This document shows, piece after piece, positions 1-10,629 of a stretch of 64,000 nucleotides of DNA. The notes below the pieces were generated by a model. It was given only the letters and a program-made list of their open reading frames with translations. It was not told where the DNA came from and made no database searches. The translations under genes were made by a program, and so were the position numbers. How positions within the stretch are numbered: position 1 is the stretch's first letter; each line of letters begins with the position of its first letter. Source of the stretch: Alternaria dauci (Eukaryota > Ascomycota > Dothideomycetes > Pleosporales > Pleosporaceae); assembly GCF_042100115.1 (NCBI RefSeq), contig NC_091277.1, forward strand, positions 1,736,001 through 1,800,000, read 5' to 3'.

Positions 1-708
1 GATGGCTTCATCCCCGAAGACGATGCCCCGGCCGATGGGCAGCCAGACGCGAACCCCCGCTTCGCCCGCAACACAGCACGCCCAACGACGACCCGCGGCT
101 CAACCCCTCCTCCGGGCCAAATGGTTCGCGCCCCCTCGACACTGCGCATAACCCGCCAAGCAGTCGACGGCATCTCTCGTGGACCGGCTCGTGGGCCCAT
201 GGTGCGCGGCCCCAACCTACGTGGCCGAGAAGGCGGGCGACCAGGACCGGGTGGGAAGCGCGATGGTGCAAGAGGCAACAACCGTGGTGACGGAGGGCCT
301 CAGAAGCGCAAGAAGAACTCTGGTGGCGATGCGTCAATGCCCACTTCCCTTGCGGACGTGAAGCTTGGCGACACCGTCTCGAAGAGCATGCAGCAACAGC
401 TCCTGCGCCTGCAAAGGAAGGAGTGGGACCGCGTGCCTTACGAGCCCAAGTACGCCAAGGGCAGTTTTGCCGCCAACGAGCTGATACACGCTGGAAGGGA
501 GCTGTTCAAGGGCGAGGCCCCGCCAATCAAGATTTGGGGACCTCTTGAGCGCAGAATCGGTGTTGTAGGCATGTTTGGAGCCGAGGCGACGTTGAAGGTT
601 CGCAGGGTGCCTGATGGGGATGCAGAGCCGTTTGGGCAGGAGGTACTTGAGGAGGAAGAGCCAGTTGATGCCAGTGGCGTAGAGAAAAAGCAGGCTGTGG
701 TGCAATAA
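1..708 (+). CDS. C-terminal part of an unrecognised basic, R/G-rich protein (5' truncated)
   Basis: The frame is open from the first base of the window to a TAA at 706-708, giving at least 235 codons, so the start lies outside. The first ~100 visible residues are disordered and rich in Arg, Gly and Pro. A more ordered, charged stretch follows (SLADVKLGDTVSKSMQQQLL, then GPLERRIGVVGMFGAEATLK), and the tail is acidic (EEEEP). No signal peptide or membrane segment is visible. I do not recognise the family. The basic Gly/Arg-rich lead and compact C-terminal block would fit an RNA-binding or mitochondrial ribosome-associated protein, but that is only a guess. It is convergent with UBA3, whose stop is at 906. 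Confidence 0.7.
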   Translation, partial: DGFIPEDDAPADGQPDANPRFARNTARPTTTRGSTPPPGQMVRAPSTLRITRQAVDGISRGPARGPMVRGPNLRGREGGRPGPGGKRDGARGNNRGDGGPQKRKKNSGGDASMPTSLADVKLGDTVSKSMQQQLLRLQRKEWDRVPYEPKYAKGSFAANELIHAGRELFKGEAPPIKIWGPLERRIGVVGMFGAEATLKVRRVPDGDAEPFGQEVLEEEEPVDASGVEKKQAVVQ

Positions 709-905
709 AGGGCCATGTGAACTATGTATATTGGAACTGTACATCTACGAATACCAAAGGCTCATGAATGTTCAGGACGTGGCTAGTTGTTTCCATCTCG
801 TGGCTTTCACCGACATCATCACGTCCGGCGCGACGCGCATCGCAGATCATCCCTCCAGAGTCCCCATGAAAAAAGTAGCTCAATCCAGTTACAAAGCATA
901 GAGAT

Positions 906-2451
906 TTACTTGGAAGCCCATACGACCTTGTACTTGAACTGTGTGGGGAAGCTCCTATCCGTGATGAGCAGCTCCTCACCCTCTTCAACCAAGTCGACCA
1001 TCTTCTTTTCTAGGTTTGGACGTGTTTGCTCTTCGAGACCTGCGAGCTGCATGTAGAGCGACTTCTCGCCTGTACGGATGGAAGGCTTCTTGAGTTGCCT
1101 GCGATGGTGAGCATACCATGAACGATTTCAGGAGAGTAAGAGAAGTGGATTGGGGAATACGTACGCTTCAGGCCGCTCCGCCAACCCATCAATAAACTCC
1201 TGCAGTGTGATACCAGGAGACACCTGAAGAGGACGAGCGATGTTGCCGGCACCACACACGGGACAGTCGTCCTTCTTCTGATGCTCAAAGGTATACGTGT
1301 ATACGGAGTCGTCGCCAGTGTACATCATGTAGTTGTCTGTGCCGGGGAAACCCATGAACGGAGCAGTGTTCGTTGCCACTTTGAATGCTTCGTTGCAGCA
1401 ACTCGCCGCCACAATGGCATTCGTACTCGCAATAGCCGGGATAATGTTCTTGACCACGCCTTGCGTCATGCTGTAGGTAACACCTTCGATGTTGAACTCC
1501 TTAGCTCGGGCAGATGCCTTGTTGAACAACCAGGTTATGTGCTCTGGGTCGTCGGTGTCGAGAGTAATGTCTTTGCGCTCCTCTTCCCACGCGATGATGT
1601 GCGCCCATTCGATGCAATGTTGTGGTTGACGTGGAATAGTTGCTAGTGTGCAGAGTGGCACTGCAGCGCGAGGAGCATGCATGTCGAGCTGACACTCGAT
1701 ACACGAAGTCATGGTTGGGAAGATGACACGGGCTTGGCCTTTGAAGCCCTCTGTTCCTCCGTCGATCAACGGCTTCATTGAGTCCGGATCATTCTCATCC
1801 ACCATACCAACAAGTGTTGCATTGATCCATCGCCTTGCCTCGATGGAATCCAGACCACATACTATGAGTCCAAATTGCATGTAGTAGCTCTCGTCCTTGT
1901 CCTGGATTTTGCCGCAGTAAGGGGTGATCTTGACGCCCTTGACACGCTTTTCGACGAAGGCAGCTGCAGTCTCGGCCTTGTACTTTCCTACGTCTGATGC
2001 TCGGAAGAGAAATTGTCTGTTCAAATTGCTGACGTCAATGGTATCCATATCGATAACGTGGATGTCTTTGAATCCTGATAGGGCAAGATTCTTGAGGATC
2101 TCACAACCCAGACCGCCGGCTCCGCTGGGATTCGGTAAGTATAGATATCAGAAAAAGGGTCTCAATCTCTCATGATCGAGCGTTGACAAGACATACATGA
2201 CACTGCACGTTGTTAGCTGTAATGTCTTGTACTTTGGAAGGAATAGGCTCCTTACAGGACTTTAAGATTGCTTAGGTACTCGATCACCTGTTCGCCAGCC
2301 ATGAATGCGTCCTCGTCTGTAAATGGTCCTTTGCGAGTCAGGAAGTTGTCCAGGTACTTCCTGTCGCATGATATCAGTCAAGAGCTCCGACATTTCCCAT
2401 GCTTTCGGCTTACCATCGTGCCCGCGGACTGCTTGTTGTGGCGGCACTCAT
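906..2451 (-). CDS. UBA3: NEDD8-activating enzyme E1 catalytic subunit UBA3
   Basis: Catalytic half of the heterodimeric E1 (partner ULA1/NAE1) that adenylates NEDD8/Rub1 and passes it to Ubc12 for cullin neddylation. Exons on the minus strand: 2451-2414, 2360-2256, 2202-2197, 2124-1165 and 1098-906, giving 433 aa. Visible: the nucleotide-binding motif LVIGAGGLGCEILKNLALSG (residues ~48-67), the NLNRQFLF motif, CxxC zinc ligands (C191, C194 and a later CPVC), the catalytic cysteine C208 in PLCTLATIPR, and a C-terminal ubiquitin-fold E2-binding domain. The start is the ATG at 2451, spliced after MSAATTSSPRARW. The third exon is only 6 nt and supplies the V-I before GAGG. It is divergent from TEL2, with ~270 bp between starts. 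Confidence 0.95.
2197..2202 (-). other. UBA3: 6-nt microexon of UBA3
   Basis: On the minus strand the hexamer TGTCAT is preceded by an intron (2255-2203, GTAAGG...CTAAC...GCAG) and followed by another (2196-2125, GTATGT...CCCAG). Including it reads K-V-L-V-I-G-A-G-G, the standard UBA3/E1 motif. Skipping it keeps the frame but reads K-V-L-G-A-G-G. Confidence 0.85.
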
Positions 2452-2724
2452 GTTATCGATACTGACAGCCATTCTCTAGAAGCGTGTTGAAGATGAGCGT
2501 GGAGATGGCCAAGCGGAGCAAACTGTGGTCGTAGGCATCGGAGTGTAGACGGTCTGCCAAGGCGCTAGGCAGCGGGCTGCGCATGGGAAAGGAAACACCG
2601 ATTGGGTAAGGTCCACTAAGCGTCTACCTTTCGCATTGTGCACGAATACAGCAAAACACGACGTTTTCCGTGGATGAGTTAACTTGATCAGGGTGTCTGC
2701 ATCACGCGGTTATATTTGAGCGTC

Positions 2725-5700
2725 ATGACCGACTTCTTGACGGCTGTGTCGACCAAGAAGGTCAAAACTACCGAACCTCTCATCCAGGAAGTAAGGAGCC
2801 AGGACATAGAAGAAGAAGCAGTTTCCGTCACCTCTACAGAATTGGCACTTGGAGCACTCAAGAACCAACCCAGTCGGAAGACCGTCAACAATGTCCTGCG
2901 CTACCTCACCACAGAAGGATTTAGCCTCCTACTACCGGAACCACTGAACGCGAGCATCGCGCATCAACTCATCAACGACACCATCCCAAATTACTGGAGA
3001 ACCATCAAAGATTCACCTGAAGTTTCGAAGCTACAAGATATTCTCCGAAATCCAACAGGACTTGGACATCTCAATACCAGGCTTCGGTCGCTTATTGCAG
3101 ATAGCCGCCAAAAGAAGGCACCCGGTGACGCACGGAATACAGCTGAGCACATTGCCGATACCCTCGAGATATTGAATGCAGTACTGACCGGTGACGATAC
3201 TTGTCACCGGGTGTTGCGAGATGTCTTAGCATATGGTAAGAACTCGACGCAAAGAAAACTCATCTGGAAGGAGTACCTTGCTCAAGTCGCGTCCGGTCGT
3301 CTACTATCGATCGCAGCGGAGGCGGAAGACATACTCAGAAAGAGTGATCAGACTTATCAAGATGCTGTCTGGGTCGCGCACGGCAAAGAGTACGCGGCAT
3401 GGTTAGGGCGTAATATCGCCATCTTGCTCAAGCGCAGCCTAAGTAGCGAGGAATATCTTACTGCCGTTGTAGAGCTTTGTTCAAAGGCACTAGGCTTGGG
3501 TTACACTGGTATGTGGGCGTAATGGGTTTATTTAGCATGTGCTAACAGCTCAGATCAAATCATAAGCTCCCTCCTTCAAGCATTGACTGATAGTGACTCG
3601 CTCGAGCGCCTTCCCAACTTCCTATCTCAGATGAGAACTTTTGAGCAGCGGAAGTATCTCAACGCAATAGTTGCGTTTGTGGCCAAAGACTATCTCTCTG
3701 TGGAGAACGTTGGGAAAGATGACGCGACTATCACAGCTTCTACCACAATTTCCTCTGCTGCTGCTCTATTTTACACACTCATAAAGGACAGTGACGTTCT
3801 CAAGGAGCATCTCGTTTCGTCACTTACGCGATCCACGATACCTGCCCTTGATGAATCACTCTCGGCTCGGCGGAGTGTATTGGCTGCTCTAGCAAGGGAT
3901 GACGGTCAGTATAGATTACGCACTCCTTATCACTCACAACTAATAGCTTATAGAGACGTTACATACTCTTCTCGAGAATCTGATAAAAACTTTTGGCGAT
4001 TCTGTATACATCAGGCATACACCAGTACTGCAGCAAGAAGGTACGTGACATTTGTACACCACATGATTACCTTGCGACTACCTAGCTCAAAGACTGGGTC
4101 AATCTGAGTGTCTGGTCTGCATTGCACATTACAAACATAGCCAACTAACAGACCCCAGCGCTTGCTCAAACTCTGGCACTATGTAGTGGCTACGTGCAAC
4201 GGTCGCAGCCTATGTTCCTTACGATGATGGCAAAGTCAACATTTCACGTGAACGGCATGTCGAACCGCATAGGAGCAGCATCCACGCGAGCTCGCTTCTT
4301 GGGTATTGCAGTTGGTGGTGCCATTTCCAAGATGGTGGACAAGCCGGATTTTCAACTCAAGTTTGAACTAGAGGGTGCCGAAGCAGAAGAAGCAAGGTGG
4401 TATCAAAGTCTTACTGAGGTCGACGATAAAGTTGGGGAAATCGTGGACTTCAAGACAAAACGCCGCGACATTGGACCCGTAAAGAAAGTCCAGTCGAAGC
4501 CCAAGTCGGCTCCTAAAGTGTCCAAAGCTGCCGCAGTCACCGAGATACAAGGCCCACGGGTCGTTGAAGTCATGTCAGACTCTGAAGATGAAGATGCAGA
4601 TTTGATGGTGTACGAGAAGCCAGACTCTGATCCAGAAGACGACACAGACGATCCAACGGCTATCAACCGCAACAAACCCAGCGCGCCCGTCTACATCAGG
4701 GATCTGATCGCCGGGCTGCGAGACCAGGAGAACTACGATCGCCATGAGCTCGCGTTAGCTACCGCAGCACCCTTGATTCGTCGTAAGGCCAACTTCGGAA
4801 CTGAAGTAACGGATCACCTCGAAGAACTAGCCACTTTGCTTACCGGGCTACAAGACAATTCAGAGCTAGAAGGCTTCGAACAGCAACGGCAGCAGGCACT
4901 GATCGCCGTACTTCTTGCGAAGCCAGCACAAATGGCGCAGTGGTTCGCTCGCTCTTTCTTCTCGGGCGACTACAGTCTACAGCAACGCATCGCTATGCTC
5001 ACAACTCTGGGCCTTGGGGCGCGTGAGCTAGCAGGTATGAAGGACAGCTCGACCGATGATCTGGTACCAGCAAAGCCAGACTTCCCTAGCAAACAACTCC
5101 CGCCGCACCTCCACAAGATTTACGCCGAGAACAATGATGCACCCACGGTAGCAAGAATCTCAAGCAGCATGGCGCGCGAGATGCTATCACCCATCGCTAG
5201 CCAAGCAGCCGATCAGCTCAGCGGCCCCAACATCCTGAAGGTGCGGACTTTCTCTTCGCGCATGGAGGTCGAGAAGAAGCGACACAAGCCCATCCCGAAC
5301 GCACTTGCGCAGATTGTCGCAGACAACTTCTTCTTCCCGCTCACTGGGCGCTGGTGGCTCCAAGTCCGCGCGAACAGCGACTCGATATATGCGTCTACTC
5401 ACCTCCTCCCTCCCTTCCTGCAGACTTTGTCATTGTTGTTGAACGCGTCTGGCCCGAATACGCTCGCTCTACCGCAAATGACGCGTGAGTACTGGGACCT
5501 GCTGCTGTCGGTGCGCGGGCTCGCGAGCAAGGATAAGAACATCCTGAACGCGGTCCTGTTCGGCTTCTTGATGCTGCTTGAAACGAACGAGAACAAGGAG
5601 CGGGTGGCTACAGAGCAGGGTAAAGAGCTTATGGAGACGCAGGCTTGGGTGAGGACGGTATTCGAAGGTTTGGGTGCGGGAAGCGAGGAGGACGAGAGGG

Positions 5701-5792
5701 TACGCGCGTTGGCTGCTGGCGTTGTGGTCCGGTGCCAGGAGGTAGTTGAGAAGTACCAGAGGAGGATGGCGGGGGCGCTGATGGACTATTAG
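2725..5792 (+). CDS. TEL2: Telomere length regulation / PIKK chaperone protein TEL2
   Basis: Tel2 is the core of the TTT complex (Tel2-Tti1-Tti2), which with Hsp90 stabilises PI3K-like kinases (ATM, ATR, TOR). Four exons: 2725-3508, 3554-3904, 3954-4040 and 4159-5792, giving 951 aa. The N-terminal two thirds is an alpha-helical solenoid. A very acidic linker (~545-580, SDSEDEDAD) precedes the conserved C-terminal domain starting near residue 586 (YIRDLIAGLRD, then AQWFARSFFSGDYSLQQRI), which is diagnostic of the family. The second intron (3905-3953) has a GTCAGT donor; splicing to 3954 restores DETLHTLLENLIKTFGDS. The ATG at 2725 is the first in frame. Confidence 0.92.
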
Positions 5793-6893
5793 CGTGGGTG
5801 TAGTGTCTTTCGTGCAAGCTCTTGAAAGTCAGATATCGGAGCGTCGTAACGTGCAGGATAGTGAGTGACGATATCTCGCGGTCCATGTGCCGTGACCCAG
5901 TAACCTCAAAGACTTTCGTGACTTGTACAAGCGGATGGCTGCGAAGGCACCCACGTTTGAGAAGGTGAGAGTCAATGTGACGCATAAACTCCCGACGCGT
6001 GCGCGACCAACAAGTTCCTCCACGAGTGTGTAGCCGCCCTTGAGTCTCCTGGTGAAGGCCTTGTATGGCAGTGATCGTTGGCTGTGCTTTGGGGAACGGT
6101 TGAGCCAACAACTTCCTCGCTACACAAGGCAAGTCTTCTTCCTTGAGGCCATCTCTGAGACCACATCAGTTGGACGCACACGAGCGCTCACCGGAAACGA
6201 GGGTCTAGACACCATGATAGGCTCGACGGCAAGCCCTAGGAAACTCAACGTCCCGTACAGGAAGAGACAGCCACGTTTGATATCCGTGAGCAGTCAAAAG
6301 CCCATAGCAAGCGCAGATTATCGTGGCCTCGGGAGGCTATACCAATGCGTCCAAAGAGCTGACCAGGATTGTGGTATAGTGTGCGGCCATGCATGCTGTA
6401 AGAACATGCTCTAAAAGCTCATCGTCACACGCAATGATCACTGGCTCAATCCATACCAATAAATCCAGGCCGACTTATTGCACCTCCAAGAGGAAGTCCG
6501 AGAATCGAAGTTTACGACCGTGGAAAAGGAGCGCTGAAGCTCCCGGGTCTTGCGATCAGAGTCTTTTGCAGCGAAGACGACATTCCACGCGCGTACGTTT
6601 TCGTGCAATGGTGTCATCAGATGTAGTCTCAATAATGTATCAAAGCGAGCTAGCACACTGTAAATACCAGCGCCACCGTTATCCGACGAGTTGTGCTTCA
6701 CCAGAAGTGCGAGAAGAGAATGTTGTGAAAATTGATTACTAGAGTAGTCAAATCTAGCCATGATTTTGGTTCTTTGGTTACCCAGCATCTTCTTGTCCCC
6801 GAGAAAGTACATTGAGTTTACATTAAGATATTAGAGAACGACATGGGGTCGACTACCTCGGACATGATATCCGATATTTGATCCCTTCTCTTT
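5793..6893. other. 1.1 kb without an intact gene
   Basis: Only short, unconvincing frames on both strands. The one protein-like trace is the dehydrogenase-like fragment at 6021-6162 (listed separately). The remainder, 3' flank of both TEL2 and the serine-rich gene, shows nothing I can name. Confidence 0.5.
6021..6162 (-). pseudogene. Possible decayed iron-dependent alcohol dehydrogenase / maleylacetate reductase fragment
   Basis: The minus strand reads GLRDGLKEEDLPCVARKLLA, then QPFPKAQPTITAIQGLHQET. This resembles the C-terminal end of the iron-containing alcohol dehydrogenase / maleylacetate reductase family, where a GLKEEDL-type helix is followed by a proline-rich turn and a short final helix. 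Upstream the frame breaks at once, and I found no metal-binding His motif or nucleotide-binding part, so at most ~45 residues survive. The match is from memory of the family pattern, and chance resemblance is a real alternative. Confidence 0.22.
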
Positions 6894-7589
6894 TTACAAT
6901 AGCATGCCCGCGGCAGAGCCGAACGCCATGAGGCCAAACAGCACAAGCCCAGCTTTTGAAGACGCACCCTGAGTAACACCCACTGAACTGGCAGCTCCCG
7001 TCGAGGCTGCAGCTGAAGTACTTGCACTTGCACTCGTGTCGCTACTGGCACTTGCACTTCCGCTCTCGCTCATCGTCCCGGCCGAAGTCGATTGCGCAGC
7101 CGTGCCACTGCTGCTGCTGCTGCTGCTGCTAGCTGCGTCTGGGTCCGTCAAGTTCCTGTTAATCTCGTCGAAAGGCGGGCTACAGATGACAATCTCGACT
7201 CTCTTGCTCAAGCATTCTCCCAAGTCCAAGAAGCTCTGATCATCGGTGATCGAGCACAATGCTGTGCAGGGAAATGGGCTGCCTAGTGCGGTGGAGTCGT
7301 TGCTTGAACAGCATGCGTACATGTCCCAGAAAGCATGGTCGTTGACGTCAGCGTCATTGCTGATGACACATCCACCGTTGAGACCTTCTGGTCGGCCGAT
7401 GGGATAGCTGGATGGTTGCGCGGATTGTTCGGGAGCGACGGAATTGGAGGCACATCCTACTACAGGGCCGTAGCTGAATACAGACGGGAACTCTGTGGGT
7501 TTGGTGAAAGGGCTGGGCGAGGCGTTTGTGTAGGTGGTATAGATGTAGTTGTAGGTTGTCGTCGGCGTTGTTGCAGTCATAGACGTCAT
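6894..7589 (-). CDS. Cys- and Ser-rich, GPI-type cell-surface-like protein, function unknown
   Basis: A single 231-aa exon. Residues ~45-145 carry about ten cysteines in patterns such as YACCSSNDS and PCTALCSI. A Ser/Ala/Thr-rich stalk follows (~150-215), and the protein ends in a hydrophobic tail (AGLVLFGLMAFGSAAGMLL). That layout is typical of fungal GPI-anchored surface proteins. No secretion signal is visible: the N-terminus MTSMTATTPTTTYNYIYTTY is Thr/Tyr-rich, and no upstream exon encoding a leader was found. The serine tract is encoded by a tandem triplet repeat. A TTATATAA lies ~155 bp upstream of the ATG. Function unknown. Confidence 0.7.
   Translation of the reverse strand: MTSMTATTPTTTYNYIYTTYTNASPSPFTKPTEFPSVFSYGPVVGCASNSVAPEQSAQPSSYPIGRPEGLNGGCVISNDADVNDHAFWDMYACCSSNDSTALGSPFPCTALCSITDDQSFLDLGECLSKRVEIVICSPPFDEINRNLTDPDAASSSSSSSSGTAAQSTSAGTMSESGSASASSDTSASASTSAAASTGAASSVGVTQGASSKAGLVLFGLMAFGSAAGMLL
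7108..7130. repeat. CTG/CAG trinucleotide repeat inside a coding region
   Basis: Seven complete CTG units plus CT on the plus strand, encoding the poly-Ser tract (AGC codons) of the minus-strand Cys/Ser-rich gene. Candidate for length polymorphism. Confidence 0.9.
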
Positions 7590-8704
7590 CTTAAACAGCT
7601 GTGTTGAGTGTGGTGTGGGTGGAAGAGTCGGCAGGGTCCAGTGTTATTTGAAGAGGCTGAAGGCATTAGTTTGGGATGAAAAGCAAAGAAATAGCCCTCA
7701 GCTATGAAGCGACGAACGAGCTGACGCGTCTGGAGAACCGAGTTATATAATACCACGGTGGAAAGAAGCGCTGTCTCGCACGTCGGCTGAAGGATACGAG
7801 GTGTGACAGGTCATGATACGAGCTTAGGAGGCCCAATCAAGAAGGTGAGCGTACCTAGGTAGGCTGCCTTCCTGCTTTCTCAAAATAGCAAGCGAGATCA
7901 TCAGGTTTGCAAAGCACATGAACTTTTCGATGCGAAGTTGGATCCAGAAGTTTGAGGATCTCCAAGATAGCGTTTGGTGTACAGCAAACAAACACGTAAA
8001 GTGAATGGATGTTGTGCATGGGGGGAAGCATCTTCGCCAGTGCGCGCTGCAATAGATGCGGGGCTGGCTGGTAGCGCAGCGCCTCAAGTTCTTCGCTGGC
8101 TCCGATTGGTCGCCTCTCCGACTTGATGAGACGTGTAGTTGTTCAGCAATCTTCTATGGCATCAGGCCAAATTATGGTATGTGGATACACCAAATCAAGC
8201 CGTTCTAAGAGGTCTTGCCACCAACTAGAATTGCTTACCTAGTCAAGATAATATCTATTCACGTGATTAAAGGACCCACAAAGTAAGCCCCCTGCTAGCT
8301 GCCTACATACAAGATATATGTCCTTTATCACAGTTGACAGTACCCTTGAAGCCAGCAAGTCACGTCATGTAGAGACGTACAACAGTCTCCTGACAGTTTG
8401 TATACGCCACGAGAGTGTAAAGTCGCTTTTTCGGGCTCCTAGGAGAGTTTGTATACGCCTTCGGTGCGTTTCGTTGATGCTCCCAATCCAATCAAGAGCA
8501 CGGGAGCCCACGAAGCACATTGCAACCATTTATTTGTTTCATGGTTCTTATGGAAAAAGAGAGGCTTGCACAAGAAACAAAAAGCAATTGGTAAACGTTT
8601 CGAACGATTGAATTCTCATCTTGGTATCATAGCTGCTAGACAAAATATAGCACATTAACATCATACTAACATCATCACACTCATATGCTTCCAATAACCA
8701 CCAT
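7590..8704. other. Intergenic, promoter side of the Cys/Ser-rich gene
   Basis: No coding signal. A palindromic TTATATAA at 7743-7750 is a plausible TATA box for the minus-strand gene starting at 7589. A 14-bp direct repeat, AGTTTGTATACGCC, occurs at 8395-8408 and 8446-8459; meaning unknown. Confidence 0.5.
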
Positions 8705-10629
8705 CTATGCCTTCTCGTCAATAGAGTGGTGGACACCAACAGTACGGTCTCCGTGCACACTGCTCCTCCTCATGGTTGGATCCTTGTCATAGTCCTGGTC
8801 AAGCTGGTTCATCTCGTCCTCAGTTTCGTTGAGGTGGTGGAAGAGAATCCAGATGATGCAACCAGCAATGAAGGATGCAACAGCAAGACCAGCAAACATC
8901 CACTGGATCTTGGGGTCGACGACGAGCGGGTTGAGCGCCTCAGAAATGGCAGATCCGAAAGCGTTGGTAAGGAGGTACATGGACTGAACGAATGACTTCA
9001 TGCTGGGCGGGGCTTTGGTGTACGCGTACTCGAGACCGGTGACGGATGCGAAGATCTCAGAGAGACCGATGAGCATGTAAGCACCGGTTTGGGCGGCAAT
9101 GTGGATGTTGTTTCCCTGGTGAACGCCGTCAACGAGATCAGCATCGCACGCACCGGGGTGCGCGTAGCAAGGCCCGGATTGGTAGATGTAGTATTGGATG
9201 ACGCAAGCGTAAACCATGGCAAAGGAGGCGATCCAGAATCCGGCTACGATACGGTTGATAGGAGGGAACGGAATCTTGTGCTTGCGGAGCATGGGCATGA
9301 GCCACTGGTCAACAATGGGCAGGAAAACGATAATGGCGATGGGATCGAAGTTCTGCATTAGATCGTTGGGAATGCCGTGGCCACGCATTTGACCGGCCTG
9401 AGTGACAAAGTTGTTGGAGAAGTTGCCGTAAACGACCCAGTAAATGGGGTAGAAAGCGAAGACCTGGCACGCGATCAGAGCACGCTTAACTTCTTCGACA
9501 AAATGATCATCCCAGTTGAGAACCGCAGTTTTGCCCATGCCGGCCTGGTAGGAAGGCTTAGCAGCGTCCATCTTGCGATTCTTGATCATCACCCAGATGA
9601 CGCGGAAGGCATCAGTGATGATGGATCCCTGAGGAGGTCGAACAACGTAGACCTTGCGACCGAGGACGAGGACGAGCAGTCCAACGAAGAAGATGCAGAG
9701 GCAGAGCAGGTAGGCGGACCAGAAATCAACGTCACGCTCCATGTAGGGGGTGGCGAGCAGAGACAGAGATCCGGCGTTGATGCACCAGTAGAAGATCATG
9801 TAAATCCTCTGGATAGTAATGGCAGGATCGATGATGACCTTCTCCCCAGTCTTGTCATCGTGGCCAATGACCATCTGCCTCCTCTTGTATTGATCGGCAA
9901 TCAAAGGAGCAACGTTGGACTTGATACCACCAGTTCCGAGACCAATGACAATGATGGAAACGATGAAACCACCGAGTCCAGCGCCATGGTCGAGAGCGGC
10001 AGGGATAGATGTGCAGGTGAGGATGATGAGACCGACAATGTAGACGCAGCAGAAGATGACAATGGTGTTGTACTTTCCGAGGTACTGATCGGCAATAATG
10101 GCACCGAGGATGGGAGTAACGTAGCACCAGAACTGGAAGAAGGTGGAGAGACCAGTGGCTCCCTGGTGGCCCATGCCGAGCGCACCACGACCTTCTGAAC
10201 CGTCGCGACGACGCGAGATGTAGTTTTGGAAGATACCAGAGGCACCGTAGTAGGTGAAACGCTCACAGAGCTCGACAATGGCGACCAAGAAAGCACTCTT
10301 GGGGAGAGGCTCTCCGACCTTGCGGAGGGTCCTGAGTTCCTCGGCAGTAGGTCTGATGCCGCCGATGCCGTCATCCTCTTGGACATAGGAAGCAGCATCG
10401 GATGCGGAGCCAGTAGTCAGCGCACCGGGCTTCTCGAGGGAAACATGGGCGCCGGCGACGTTGGAGTCGTTGACGGAGGCACCGTACAGATGGGGGTGGT
10501 GGTCAGCGACCTCTTGACCGTGCTGGAGTGCCTCGGCGCTGTTGAAATTGTCAGTAAGCTGCGAGTACAGAAAGGTCGAGGAGGAGGGAAGCAGATGACA
10601 TACGCAGTAGTCTCATGGGCGGTAGCCAT
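8705..10629 (-). CDS. PTR2: Proton-coupled oligopeptide transporter PTR2 (POT family)
   Basis: Plasma-membrane importer of di- and tripeptides driven by the proton gradient. Two exons: 10629-10604 (MATAHETT plus two bases) and 10538-8705, intron 65 nt, giving 619 aa. About 85 cytosolic residues precede the first membrane helix. POT family marks are visible: ELCERFTYYG in TM1, GTGGIKSNVAPLIADQY, the signature FYWCINAGSLS, and about 12 hydrophobic segments; an acidic/polar tail ends in SIDEKA. Using the internal ATG at 10288 would cut off part of the first conserved region, whereas the spliced upstream start gives the normal length. It stands alone, without a neighbouring peptidase. Confidence 0.93.

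Noticed and set aside
7853..7865. TACCTAGGTAGG-type palindromes at 7853, 41659 and 42551 as further repeat copies
   Set aside because: Only the short CCTAGG palindrome is shared; no arms or second core are visible.
9377..10198. 273-codon open frame on the plus strand opposite PTR2
   Set aside because: It lies wholly antisense to a certain transporter gene and has the acidic, repetitive composition typical of such mirror frames.
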